From the NCBI RefSeq assembly GCF_034702125.1, contig NC_085865.1:47830359-47894358 (forward strand): 64,000 bases of DNA. Reading direction: 5' to 3'. The notes beneath the pieces were generated by a model. The model saw only the letters and a program-made list of their open reading frames with translations, ran no database searches and had not been told where the DNA came from. Positions 46,601 to 57,200 of the stretch are shown one piece after another (within the stretch, counting starts at the first letter, position 1; each line of letters opens with the position of its first letter). The DNA comes from Engraulis encrasicolus. Lineage: Eukaryota; Chordata; Actinopteri; Clupeiformes; Engraulidae. Position numbers and translations under genes: made by a program.

Positions 46601-48959
46601 ACGCTGTCGAGACAGCGCAGCCCATCCATTCGAATGAAGTGCAGGCATGGGTGGATACACTGGACATATCTCTGCGCTTGTATATCAGCGGTTGCGACAC
46701 CCTATAAGAATGGTGTTGTTTCTAAACAAATGGTGCACTATCAAACTTATCTGTGCCTGGATTTACATGTCAACAACCCCACAACTCTACGGAATGAACA
46801 TTTAAGTAATGTTGAGGCCCGCAAATGGGTGGAAAGTACAGGTTTATAAGGATGGCTAATTCGATGCCCGGATTAACCACGGCAAACTCCCTATGTTAGC
46901 ATCTGCTAACTAGCGCTTGTCTAAGGATTGCAGGGGACCTATGAGGGTAAGGTATGTGGCAAAAGTTATCGCTCAGCATCACTAGTTAACACTACGTAAC
47001 CCATTTCACATCGGATTACCCCTTTAACAGAAACAACAACTCTGATGAGCGTTCATCACCTGCCAGCAACCTCTCTCACTGCACTGCTTTTTCCATTCTT
47101 CAACCTGTAGTCATGTGTCCCATTTAATCACTACTATACAGAGACAAAATTCACACTCGTATGAATGCGTAGAGATCCATCCCCACTGAACATGCGCCGC
47201 AATTCCCCCAACTGCGCGCTGCGCTGCGTGGCTAGCTAACTGCTAACCGCTGCTGCCTGTCTTTCGGGCAAGTTGGACTCACCAGAGGCTCACCATTCCC
47301 AAACAAATCCCCTCTAAAGTCCACTTTGGATGCGTGACATGACAGCGCCGTGCCGTCCACGCGACCCCGCCCTGATCCACTCCCATCCGACCTATCACAA
47401 ACAGAATGGAGGATTCATTCCTGCAGCCTGACGTTGACCTTAAGCTGACCTCTGGGGGGTGTACTAAGAAGCTGATTCAGGAGTAAACCAGCTGAAGTTA
47501 AGAAATAAATCATCCAATAGAAGAGCCTGGAGTCCTCATTTTAATTAGGACTCCAGGCTCTTCTATTAGATGTTTGTTTACATTTATGGCCAAATATGCA
47601 ACTGTGGCTATTTCATGGCCAGTACAGGTAATAGAGTTCGCCTCAAATCAACAATGATATAAATAATTGAATAAATACATTAAATAAGTTTGGTCCTTCT
47701 ATTAGATGATTTACTTCTTAACTTCAGCTGGTTTACTCCTGAACCAGCTTCTTAGTATAGGCCCCTGGTGTCACCTCCAGCTTTTTAAGCCCTGACGGAT
47801 TTTTTAAATATAAATATAGGGGAGGGTTAGACTCCAAAACGGGGGGTGGGAGGATTGTTTTGACTGTTAAGCAGGCTCTGTTGGTTTTTTGTTTGTTTAC
47901 TTTGTTTAATTTCTTTTTTTACACTCTATGGCCATTAGAATTGGTGTCTATGTAGTGTGATTTTGTGTACTCTGTGTGTGTAGTGTGTTACATGTTTTGA
48001 GATTTAGAAACAGTTCAATGCATGTGTGTTTGTTGCTGTGTTGTGCTGTGACCTGTGAAGGGTCCTATCCGCTGGCTGCGTGTGTCTGTGTTTTTAAAAT
48101 GGGGCAGTGTTGTGCTTTGTAATGTGTGGCGTTTGTGTATGTGGGACAGTAGTAGTGTGCCTGTTCTAGTTTTAAGATTGTTCTTCAGTGTCGTGCGTGT
48201 GTGTAGTGTGCGCGACTGTGCAAATGTGTGTGCGTGTGTAGTGTGCGCGTGACTGCAAGTGTGTGTATGTGTCTGTGTAGTGTGCGTGACTGCAAATGTG
48301 TGTATTTGTGCGCCGGTTTTGTCCTAATGTCTTGGATGCATGCTGTGTGTGAGTGTGTGTGTATGTAAAATTGGGGCAGTTGATGTCTGTCCCGAGGCAT
48401 TTCTCCCTACAGGAGTCGCCCTTACACAGAGAGAGAGAGAAAGAGGGAGAGAGTGCCTTCACTGCCCCTTTCCCCTTCCCTGCCCCCCCTCCTTACCCTA
48501 CAACTCAGGCACACACTAATCTGTTACATACATACACACATATGCAGTTTTAATGTCGGAGAACACACATCTTCGAGTGTCTCCCTGCATTTGCACACAT
48601 TGATTGATTAATTATTGTGATTATTGGGTACACCTGTATGGGCCTTAATCACAACTACAGTATATTATACCTTTTTGATGAAATTATGAACCATTGATAA
48701 CTGTACCTTACCCTTTCCCCTTTTTTCAGAGTATTGATGATTTCTTTAAGCTGAAAACATTTGTAGACATATCCAGTCACACCATACATCAAAATTGGTG
48801 TTCTTTTTTTTCTCCTTCAATCTCAAATCAAAAACCAACCAAATCATTAAACATTTTTTTATAAAGAAATAATTAAGGAAAGAAAAAAAACTCACCCTCT
48901 TTTTCTCTCTCTTTTCCAGGGGCCGAGGGCGAGCAACAGCGTGGTATTCCCCTTACTAA
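29293..48959 (+). CDS. pabpn1: Nuclear poly(A)-binding protein 1 (PABPN1)
   Basis: Binds growing poly(A) tails in the nucleus and stimulates poly(A) polymerase. Seven coding exons: 29293-29427, 31522-31630, 35890-35957, 37368-37474, 38893-38980, 42165-42313 and 48920-48959. All phases agree and give 231 residues. An acidic N-terminus ([14 protein letters not shown]...[12 protein letters not shown]) is followed by the coiled coil [19 protein letters not shown] at 46-80. The single RRM is at about 99-170, with RNP2 IYVGNV at 100-105 and RNP1 KGFAYIEF at 139-146. The arginine-rich tail ends [13 protein letters not shown]. From the coiled coil on, the match to human PABPN1 is nearly complete. The mammalian poly-alanine tract and proline-rich segment are absent, so the region before the coiled coil is only 45 residues. 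The gene is followed tail to tail by ngdn. Confidence 0.97.
29428..31521 (+). other. pabpn1 intron 1
   Basis: The donor GTGAGTGAAG follows DP at codon 45. The first 400 bp remain fairly GC-rich. I recognise no gene or transposon end inside. Confidence 0.6.
31650..31912. repeat. GT-rich simple sequence in pabpn1 intron 2
   Basis: Long runs of TGTG interspersed with G-runs (for example G14 near 31668-31682), directly after the exon 2 donor. Confidence 0.7.
32175..32470. repeat. Dispersed repeat with GCGAGTAAGCGAGTAAC blocks, copy A
   Basis: Aligns by eye to the parts flanking the insertion at 33257-34832 (copy B). It has inverted end motifs GCTAGTTACTCGCT and AAGTAACTAGTAGC. It holds the uninterrupted target (TCAATAGCATGTC) of that insertion, near 32204-32216. 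Confidence 0.75.
32472..32589 (-). mobile_element. tRNA-headed SINE fragment (CCGGGTCNTTTCC family)
   Basis: The minus strand reads a tRNA-like head (TGGCTTAACGGCAGGACAC), then CAACCCGGGTCCTTTGCC and a CTCTCTCCCAAA body. Confidence 0.55.
32975..33117 (+). mobile_element. tRNA-headed SINE (CCGGGTCNTTTCC family)
   Basis: The head GCCGTGGCCTAACGGTAGGG and B-box-like GGGTTCAGACC are followed by GTCATTTCCTGTCTCTCTTC and TGTCCTGTCAAA. Confidence 0.65.
33190..35095. repeat. Dispersed repeat copy B, split by an insertion and flanked by 18-bp direct repeats
   Basis: Outer parts 33208-33256 and 34833-35075 match copy A at 32175-32470. TTTTTGCTGACTACGTAA occurs at both outer edges (about 33190-33207 and 35078-35095), possibly its own target duplication. 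Confidence 0.65.
33257..34832. mobile_element. 1.6-kb insertion with CAGGGT ends and 5-bp duplication
   Basis: It starts CAGGGTCCCCGCGGTGCATT and ends GCAGATACCCTG. The flank ATAGA is present on both sides (33252-33256 and 34833-34837). The homologous site in copy A is unoccupied. The subterminal sequence has ATTAAA-rich repeats on both sides (AAAGCATTAAATTTAG and AGGTATTAAATTGGG). No transposase is recognised. Confidence 0.75.
35096..35889 (+). other. End of pabpn1 intron 2
   Basis: Sequence without recognised elements, leading to the exon 3 acceptor (CCTCCTTCCAG). Confidence 0.5.
36921..37192. mobile_element. Foldback MITE with about 60-bp inverted ends
   Basis: The left arm begins GGATGGTGAATAGGG and includes CTAGGCTGACAGCGGGGAAA. 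The right arm is its complement (TTTCCCCGTCGTCAGCCTAG to ACCATCC). CTA flanks both ends, possibly a 3-bp duplication. A solo arm is at 51879-51940 (GGATGGTGAATGAAG). It lies in pabpn1 intron 3. Confidence 0.7.
37591..37678. repeat. (CT)44 microsatellite
   Basis: An uninterrupted run in pabpn1 intron 4, about 115 bp after the exon 4 donor. It is a likely polymorphic length locus. Confidence 0.97.
39495..40796. mobile_element. hAT-type non-autonomous element, 1.3 kb
   Basis: Ends TAGGCTTGGGCGAT and ATCGGCACAACCCTA form an imperfect inverted repeat. A perfect 8-bp duplication GTCTAGAC flanks it (39487-39494 and 40797-40804). Subterminal GGACGATGACATCGTC-type repeats occur at both ends. No hAT transposase motif is seen. 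Confidence 0.85.
40970..41729. mobile_element. hAT-type MITE, 760 bp
   Basis: Ends TAGTGCTGTCAAA and TTGACGGCACTA are inverted. A perfect 8-bp duplication GTTAAAAT flanks it (40962-40969 and 41730-41737). The subterminal regions are rich in GATTAA/TTAATC (ATTAATCGTGATTAAA). Confidence 0.9.
41928..42100 (+). mobile_element. tRNA-headed SINE (CCGGGTCNTTTCC family), well preserved
   Basis: Head ACCGTGGCTCAAACGGTAGG, B box GGGTTCGATTCC, body GAGGTCATTTCCCAATCC and tail CCTATCAAATAAAGG. It ends about 65 bp before pabpn1 exon 6. Confidence 0.85.
43029..43268 (+). repeat. Dispersed repeat, copy 2
   Basis: Same orientation as and homologous to 27124-27356. It shares TTTCCCAAACGGCATGG and a TTCCCGTATTTTCGGGAA palindrome. 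Confidence 0.7.
46270..47027. mobile_element. TTAA-flanked palindromic element, 758 bp
   Basis: TTAA bounds both ends (46270-46273 and 47024-47027). The terminal inverted repeats exceed 150 bp (TTAAAGGGGTAATCCGGTGT to GATGCTAACATAGGG). A further inverted pair inside (GTTTAGAAACACCATTTTTA and its partner near 46710-46735) makes most of the element self-complementary, with about 200 bp unpaired in the middle. Confidence 0.85.
47462..47757. mobile_element. TA-flanked foldback MITE
   Basis: Arms of about 60 bp (TACTAAGAAGCTGATTCAGG and CCTGAACCAGCTTCTTAGTA) with TA at both ends, which suggests a Tc1/mariner-like TA target. It also contains an inner palindrome at 47517-47571 (AGAAGAGCCTGGAGTCCT and its complement). 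Confidence 0.75.
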
Positions 48960-49037
48960 TAACTCCCAACCCCCACTCCCACTCCCCTTACCCCAAATCC
49001 CACTCTTCTTTACTGTCATCTCCTCCCATTCCCTTAA

Positions 49038-49145
49038 CAAAAAAAAAGAAAAGAAAAGGAAAAGAAAAGTCCCCCCTCTCAATAAAGGAAGGAAAAAAAT
49101 CTCCTGAAGAAAAAAAAAAAGACAAAAAAAGAAAGGAGAAAAGAA
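49038..49145 (+). promoter_or_regulatory. A-rich tract after the pabpn1 stop codon, candidate autoregulatory element
   Basis: About 80-190 nt after the stop codon lies a strongly A-rich tract with AAAAGAAAAGG-type repeats and an internal AATAAA (49081-49086). In human cells PABPN1 is reported to limit its own expression by binding an A-rich region in its 3' UTR and promoting retention of the last intron. The fish tract sits in the corresponding place. The function is inferred. Confidence 0.45.
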
Positions 49146-51511
49146 AGCCTCTCCTGGACAGACAGACTGACATGGCTGGGCTGCCTGCAGTGTGCGATTG
49201 TGTGTGCGCGTGCGTGTGCGGACGTGATGCGGTCCTCCTGGTAAGGTATCAAGTGGCCGTTTTTTTCTTTTTGAGGGGGGGTATATGCTTGGGTTGGCAT
49301 TTTTTCTCTTGATATGTTGATTTTCTTTTTTGTTTTGTTGTTTTTTGAAGAAAAGAAAAAAAAAGGAAAGAAAAGAAAAAAAAAGATGTTATCTCAGGCT
49401 GCAGATGTGTGTCCTTTGGTCTGGTTGTGAAGCTCTTCCCCACCCCCCCTTCCTCCCCCCCACCCCTTAATTTTTCTCTTTCGCATCAAATACCAGCCTT
49501 TCTCCTGTTTTTGTGTTCGGAGTGCATAAAAAAAATGCAAATGACGAAAGAACACACTTTTAGCAAAAAAAAAGGAACTTGTACTTTTTGAATATGTGAT
49601 CTTGACATGGCAAAGAATGTTAAATGATTTTAAGTTGTGACTGTTGGAGTATCATTATCCTCCCTTTTTGTTTCACCTTTTCTTCCCTTCCACCCACCCC
49701 GCCCCCGCTCCGTAATTTCGTTTTTTTTGTTTTTGTTTGTTTTGTTTACGAAGCAGTTGCCGCTCATCTTTGTTACCTCCTCCTACTTTTCCTCTCCTCC
49801 TCCTCCTCCTCCTCCTTCTCCTAGCTGTTTTGGTTTGTGCTCCTGTCCGCTTCCCTCCCTCGTTCATCCCCCTCCCTCCGCTCGCCTGCGTCCTCCTATG
49901 TCTCCAACCCCACCCAGCTCTGGCCACATGGTGGCTCTGTCAAAAGTGTTCATGGGGTCATGCATCGTTTGGTTGTCGCCTCTCCTCATCCGTTTCATCT
50001 TCCTCATCTCTGGCGCCTCTTCTTCCAGAGCAGTTATTCTCATCCTTAATGCAGCAAAAAAAAAAAAAAGCATGGCCAAAAAAGTGAGGGATAAAAAAAG
50101 AAAAGAAAACATGTCTGCCATCTTCACTGCTTTTGAACTTTTTGTTTCGTCGTCTCGTCTCACTCCTTTTTAGAAGTTTTTCTTTCCCCTCGCCCTGCAA
50201 AGTAACCCTCCCTAACTGTCGCCCACTTTCGTGAAGTTTCCACCATCCATCATCCTGTGTCTGAACACCCCCCTCCCCCCCTTCCCCCTCCTCCTACCAC
50301 CCAACCCGTCAAGTCTTTTCCTGTCACACTAGTCTTTTCCATCATTTTCCTCCATTCTCTACCTCTCCCTCTCTCTTCTCTGGTCTCTCTATCCATCTGT
50401 CTCTTTCTCTCCCTCTCTCTCTGCTCTGTATATTAGACCACTTCTTGTCGTTGCAGGTTTCAGGACCAGTGGAGGCTGACGTCCCCCCCGACGGTGGCCG
50501 CGCCGCCCCAAACAGTTTCGGCGGCGTCCCTCTCTCTCTCCGCTCCCGCTATGCACACTCACCCCATCCTGTCCGTGTGGGGGGGCGGGGGTGGTGGGGG
50601 GCAGGGCGACCACAGGCAAACGGCCGCCGGTATTTACTACAACAACAAGCGTTGAGCGAGCTCTTACACAAACACGAGAGAGAAGAGAAAAAAAATCACA
50701 TTTTACACATGCATACACAGAAAAGACAGACATTTATGTAAAAGAAATACACAACACACATACACACACATTCTCACACACACACAAACACACACAGGCG
50801 CACGCACGCACATACGTTACACGAAAACACTAGGCCAACAAAATGCACAGCAGACATCCCACCCACATATATTAATATATATAAATCTAGAGAGGATGAG
50901 CAACGGCGAGTTACAAAGGCCCACCCACGATCGCCACCAGCGGCAGTAGCTGCGGCTGTGATGAGTTTGGATTGGGGGGAGGAAGGCACGAGGGGAGGAA
51001 GGATGACACAGAGGAGAGTAGGGACAAGACAGAGGAGAGGAGAGGAGAGGGAGAGAGGGAGCGCGAGCGTGTGTGTGTGTCATGGGGAGGGTTCCAGGGC
51101 CCAGGACCCCATCTATCTCTCCTCTGTTTTCTGTCCTGTTTCTGTCTATCTCCATCTGTCTCTGTGTGTCTCTCTTCAATCTCTCTCTAATCTCTCTTTT
51201 CCTCACGTTTCTTCTTTCAGTGCGCAGAGCAGGTATGGTGAGGTGAGGCGAGGCAGGAGAGTGTAGTGAGGGGCGATGGGGGCTCTAGGCATCAATTTAT
51301 TTAACGGCGGAGAGCAGGGAGGGGCTTTTATTTCCTTATGGGGGGGGCGGGGCAGGTTGGGGTCGGGGAGGGGTGGGGTTTGTGTGAAAAAGGTTTGGTT
51401 TTTTTGAGACGGGGGAGTGGGTTTGAACACAAAAAAAGAGAAAAAAATGTTTTGCTTTTTTTTTTTTTTTTTTAATTTTATTTTTAACCCATGAGTCTGT
51501 AATTAGAAAAA

Positions 51512-51522
51512 AATAAAATAAA
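51512..51522 (+). terminator. pabpn1 poly(A) signals
   Basis: Two overlapping AATAAA hexamers (51512-51517 and 51517-51522). A GT/T-rich downstream element (GGTGATTTTCTTTTGTC) follows within about 40 nt. Confidence 0.65.
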
Positions 51523-51544
51523 AAGAACATTGTGTAAAAACAAA

Positions 51545-54090
51545 TTGGGTCTCTGGTGATTTTCTTTTGTCTTTGTGGCTGAAATCAATGCTTGAAATTA
51601 TGGTGTATTTTGAAAAGTGGTGATTTTTGCAAAATATATTTTGTATCACATTGCATTGCATGTCCCAACAAGGCAGTCACTTCATTCAAACCCAGCCAAA
51701 CCTAGCCTAGTCATTGGGTGTGTTCAAATATGCGACCTTGCCTCCACTTGTGAGTGTGTGTGTGTGTGTGTGGCCTCGTACCAGGAAGTAATGCGTTGTG
51801 ATATCACTGACAACAAAATTGTACTTTAAAATAAATATCTCGCAAATGTTCAAGTCATTTTCTCATTTGCAAACTGGATGGTGAATGAAGAATAGTCCCC
51901 CAAAAATTGTTAAGCTAGGCTGACCGCGGGAAAATAAAAATTGTTTTATCCACAGAGGCGGGGTATCAGCAAAACGTGAGGCCACAAGGACCAGTGGAAG
52001 ACGCAAGGACTCATATTGGAATACACCCTCTGAAATACGATTGTATGTGTCCATTTCCTCTTTGCTCTTAATTTTTTTTTCAAAATGGTTCATCAAGTTG
52101 TGACTGAGGAGGGAATGTTTTTATATCCCTTTGCTGTCATCAAGGATTTGTAATTTGGCATGGTGCATTGCTGCATTTAAGTAGCCCACTGTTAAGAAGG
52201 AAATCTGGAGCAGGAGTGATGTTACTGCTCTATACAAAAAATAAAAGGTGGTGTACTTGGTGTGATCCCCGTTCATTACAGCCCTTTGGGTATTAACAAG
52301 CCCACAACCAATTCTGTTGCACACTACTCACAAGTTAGATATTTGGCTTATGGGTGCAACGTATGAAAATACCCTGAGAAATATCTCAGGGGTTTTATCA
52401 GTGTATTAAAAAAAAAGTCTGGAACAGTGACTGGTATCAATCTCAATTTTGAATTTTGGTATGCTAAAAAGTAGGGTAAGAGTTGATATAACTTAATCCA
52501 CTAGCCAAACTCACTGACTAGTGTGTATCTTCTTGATTTATATAATGTTCCATCTCGGTGTGACTTCCACTGGGAAATGCATGCATTTTTACAATGATCT
52601 CTAATGAGATCTACTGATAGTCAGTTGTATCATCAGTTGTAAATAGGCATTTACGTTAACATTGCATAATGTAACATTACACCAACTATTTATTTGTCAG
52701 TATGTGAAACTGGTTTCCATTCAAAATCAAAAACGAAATGGCCAAGATAATGTTTGAACCTAGCCAGTGATAGCAATGACTTTTCCTGACGGTAAAACAG
52801 AATTTCCATGATCTGCCATAAATACCCAAGATATTGACTGGGTTTTTTTTTTTTACTTGAAAAAATATTAGTTGAGGATGAACAGCAATGTTGAATTTAC
52901 AAGAATTTGTTAGTTTGTGAGGAACATTTTTGAGTTTTCAAAAACATGTCAACACTGCTATTTTTAGAACATTGCATTTCTTCACTTTCTGTGAAATATA
53001 AAATGGAATTCCTTTCCCCAATTTTCTTGCCTTGAAATAGAATGTGCAGTGTCCCCAATGCATTTTTGCTCATGAAAGTACAATCTACTTGATGAATGTT
53101 TACATTTACTCACATTTGTGAAGACACTGGTAATATTTTGGGCACAACTGTATATACCGGTGACATGATTCCATGATATTACATGACTTTACATGCAAAA
53201 TGATCATATCTCATTACTTAATATCTTAATTATATCTTAATTACAAAACTTGAGTTTCCATGATATTCCAGGAATTCTATGACCCTGGTGAAATTAGGAG
53301 GGGGCCGCTCAAAGAACAGTTTTGTTTCCATGACAAACAAAACTCAGACCATGTCATGAGGCTAGCAGTTAAGGATTTGGACTTCATTGCTTAAAGGTGC
53401 ACTGTGTAAAATGTAGCCAGAATGGGTACTGCAACTATGCTGCTCATTGAAAATGTGCTGCCTGCCTTTTACCAAATTTGATCTTTGCAAATATTTACTA
53501 AATAATAAACCAATATTAACTAGTATAACCAAAGTACAGTACGTTTTACGGCTAAAAATGTCTATTTCTGGAAAATCAAAATGGCGGACCATGAAGAAGT
53601 TCCCCCTTTTTATGTATGAAAAGCGCAATTTTCCCAGTCATAATGACTACACAAATTTGGTGGTGGTGCACGTATTCATGAAAAAGGTGACATTTGTGAA
53701 TGGGCAGCATGAATTCTGGAAATAAACTACAAAAAATACTACACGCTGCACCTTTAAGGTTTAATTCCCAGCAGTAACAGGTAGGACTGAGTAGTGACCG
53801 GTCAATACTTTGAATTCCCTTCTATAATTAACAAGTCCTGAGAATGGTCATGTTCTGACCAAAAATCATAGATGAGTGCACTCCTAACCCATGACTGACC
53901 CATCCCTCCTAACCCATGACTGATGTGCCCTGAGAATGGTACTGGTGATCTAACAAAGACACTCTTTCTGCGAAAGCTCCCTCCTATTCAGGGCCATAGC
54001 CAGACATTTTCAAATACTGTGTGCTGTACTGTATACTGTACATTTAGAATGCTTCAAACACTTCAGTCAGACTGATTTTAACTTCTTTCA
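51545..54090. other. pabpn1-ngdn intergenic region (tail to tail)
   Basis: AT-rich spacer without a gene. It holds a relic arm of the 36921-37192 foldback family (51879-51940) and the TTAA element at 53391-53757. Confidence 0.6.
53391..53757. mobile_element. TTAA-flanked MITE, 367 bp
   Basis: TTAA at both ends, with TTAAAGGTGCACTGTGTA at the left and TTAAAGGTGCAGCGTGTA (complement) at the right. The inner sequence is only partly self-complementary. No transposase. Confidence 0.75.
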
Positions 54091-54094
54091 GTCA

Positions 54095-54100
54095 TTTATT
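54095..54100 (-). terminator. Candidate ngdn poly(A) signal
   Basis: AATAAA on the minus strand about 110 nt downstream of the ngdn stop codon. Confidence 0.6.
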
Positions 54101-54211
54101 TTTCAAAATGAAAACAGTACGGCAAGAAATAATTGTCACAAAGTAGAAATAAACAATGAAACAGTTGGTTTGTTGTGATGCTTCAGCAGCTGTCTGGTCT
54201 CCATCAGCTGA

Positions 54212-57200
54212 TTATCGACCCTTCTTGAAAGCTGTTGGGGATGATAAAAAAGAGAAAATAATGAGGTATTGCACCTGACGCAGGCATTTGTTGTCAAAGA
54301 AAACGAGAAGATGATGTAAATACAGTTGTGTGCAATCCCTAAAGTGAAATAAATTACAAATCTGTTGTCGAAGTCTTGCAGAGCTCTACAGTAGATAGTG
54401 AAGTGAAGTGAAAGCCCAACTGGGAAATTCCAACTCCCATTGTCATTGTGACACAGCACACAAGTGTTCACTGCACACAACGAAATTGCATGTATGCCTC
54501 ACCCGTGCAAGGGGGCAGCCCCCAATGGCGCCCCAAGGGAGCAGTGCTCAGGGTACCTCCGTCATGGAGGAGGATGGGGGAGAGCACTGATTAATTACTC
54601 CCACCACCTACCTGGCGGGTCGGGAGTTGAACCGGCAACCTTTGGGCTACAAGTCTGACACCCTAACCAGTTACCCACGACTGCCTAAATGGTAACAATG
54701 CAGGCAGGTATGCCTTTTAGCACACCTGTGTCCGTCGCCAATCTGAATTACAAAGTACTGGGAGGATCAAAATGACCAGACATACCCTTTCTTTTTGTCT
54801 TCTTCTTCATCAGCTTCTTCTTTTTGGGTTTTGATGACTGCATCTCCTACAATGCAGAGGAGACGCCACACCATCAAAAACAATGCTAGAACTCAACCAT
54901 CTTTTAAAAATAGTTGGCGTAATAATAATTAAAATCGAAAAAACAGTATCAAGTACAAAGCAACAACACAGCTGAAGTACTTCAGAGGAAGTATATATGG
55001 TAGTTAAAAGTTAATCCCTTAGCGCAGAGCCTATGTTATAACCTTACCGTCATGAAAATTGTAAGAGCTATGTTTTAATCTGTTATATGTCATAGCTATG
55101 TTGTTATGATGTACTTGAGTATTTTCAGCAAATCGTGAATTGTCCCGCCGGCGACCCCATTTGCAGTAACTAAGAGGCTACTGACTTTCAGAGAGAAAGA
55201 GTACGGTACCTGTGCCTCCTCGCCCATCAGGCCTGAGATGTCCCCGAAGCGTGTGATGTTGTTCAGCTGGGTCGTCATTCCCACCAGTCCTCTCTTCTGG
55301 ACCTTCTGGTCTCGGGTCATGTGCAGACGAACCATCATGGTTTCCTCATAGCTTTTCCTGAGGACCCACAGCAATTCAATCACAACATGCATCGACTAGC
55401 TCAGATCAAAATACAGAGCTCATAGTGAATGGATGATGTTTTATAAATAGAGTACACTTGAAATGCTTTAGTCTTGGGGGCGCTGTGGTGCAGCGTGCTA
55501 AGCCCCCCACATTTGGGCTTGCATGCCCACGGGGACCCCGGTTCGAGTCCGTCCGGGGTCATTTCCCGATCCCACCCCGTGTCTCTGTCCCACTCACTTC
55601 CGGTCACCATCTCAGACTGTCCTATCAAATAAAGGCATAAAAGCCCCTAATATATATATATATTTATATAAAATGATGCCTTAGTCTTTTTGTATGTCAT
55701 AAAACATTGTAAATGAACACCCATTGATATTGACAATGTATGAACCACTGTAATTCACAAACTACCCATCAAAATATTGCACATCATCATGGATGGATAG
55801 AATGGCTAGAAACACAATTAGACCATAAACAACTGTGATTGGGCTTCATTTCAATGGAAAATAGTGCATCATTATTTTTCCAAGTCACGGCCTCAGGGGT
55901 GCTGACAGCTTTGGCTGGGCCCAGGAAAAAGTCATCTGAAAGAGCCCTCCCAGCCCCATAGATAGCCTACAATGTAATGAGGACCCATATGGGCCCCAGG
56001 ACAACTGTCCCCTATGTCCCCCCCCCTGTCGGCACCCCTGCACGGCCTAGAAACCCAGTGTCCTGCCACTGACCTGTGTTGCTCTTCCCGACTCTGCCGT
56101 TCGGTCTGGAAGTCCTGGCGGTCTCGGATCTCCTCCGGAGCGTCGCTGTACTGCTGCCGCAGTTCCTGGATGACGGAGCTGCGCAGCGCAGCGCGCCGGT
56201 GCTTATCCACCGCCACCTTCTGCCTGTCCGCCTCCGTCAGGTCGCCGTCTGAAGGATCGCAAGACGAAGATACACAAAGTGAGGAGGGTAAAACAAAAAA
56301 CAAAACTAAACACGGACCAAATGTTCTGGGGGAGTATGCCAAGAACCTGGATAAGTAAATAATCCAGGTTAAGTTCATATTGAGGCAGTGTTAAATCATC
56401 TAATACAAGAGCCTGCAGTCTAAATAACAACTGAGGGCTATCTATTAGCAGATGTAACGCTTCATGAAGGTTTATCTACCACCCAGGTTTATCACGACTT
56501 AACCATGTTCTTGGAATACTCCCCAGGTTCTTCTTGTAGTACTAAGAGATAGAAAGACGTAGGAACAGGAATAGGTGGTTAAACCTTTATAAAAAAGGGT
56601 TACAAATATGAACCTGCATGACACTGACATTGTCATACACTGGCACTGTGCTAAGCTCGGTGTATGACTGCCAGTTTCAAGTGGGTTCAGTGTATTACAC
56701 TGTGATGTGCTTACTGTATGTTGCCTGAATAGTTTCTTCAATTAAAACCACTTTATGCATTTCTGTTTTCGTTGTGCACCTTACCGTAATGCATTGGAGC
56801 AATTCGTGGGGGTACGTATTTCTTGTCAGAAGCCCCGTCTGTCTTGGTCCCGTCTCCATCCTTGGTGCCACCGCCTTCCACATCAGAGCCCTCCGACTCA
56901 CTCAGCTTGACAATTACAAATGAGATTTAGCAGAGTTTAGCCATCGATCAATAATGCATCCTAAACACAGCCCCGTAAACACAATTCATTATTAAGAGTT
57001 CTGAAATGGAAGCAAGCCTTACTTTGCTGACAAGATTCTCAGGATTAGGGCGAAAATGCAACGGGTCATTTTTGGCTGGGGAGGGGAAAACACACACACA
57101 CAATTACAATCATCACAGGTTACTGTGTATAGCAAAAAGATTTCAACATTTCATTATTGTTTTCCATACTATAAACATCCAAACTAGATAGGGTGACGTG

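Larger units (their letters stand above)
42314..48919 (+). other. pabpn1 terminal intron (intron 6)
   Basis: A 6.6-kb intron between the arginine-rich exon 6 and the short last coding exon. It contains a dispersed repeat (43029-43268), a large palindromic TTAA element (46270-47027), a TA-flanked foldback (47462-47757) and GT-rich runs (47960-48360). In human the homologous last intron is subject to regulated retention. Confidence 0.7.
48960..51540 (+). other. pabpn1 3' UTR
   Basis: Starts after TAA at 48957-48959. It contains A-rich tracts (49038-49145, 49345-49386, 50051-50110), C/T-rich tracts and CA repeats (50700-50815). Two overlapping AATAAA hexamers at 51512-51522 are followed by a U/GU-rich stretch, so the end is placed near 51540. 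A splice-acceptor-like CTTGTCGTTGCAG ends at 50457, so part of the region may be spliced in some transcripts. Confidence 0.65.

Noticed and set aside
46412..46849. Short proteins inside the palindromic element
   Set aside because: Frames mirror each other across the inverted arms and show no transposase motifs.
50445..50741. Alternative coding last exon of pabpn1 after an acceptor-like site
   Set aside because: The normal last exon at 48920 supplies the conserved WYSPY end. The later frame is proline/serine/histidine-rich without homology and is better seen as 3' UTR.
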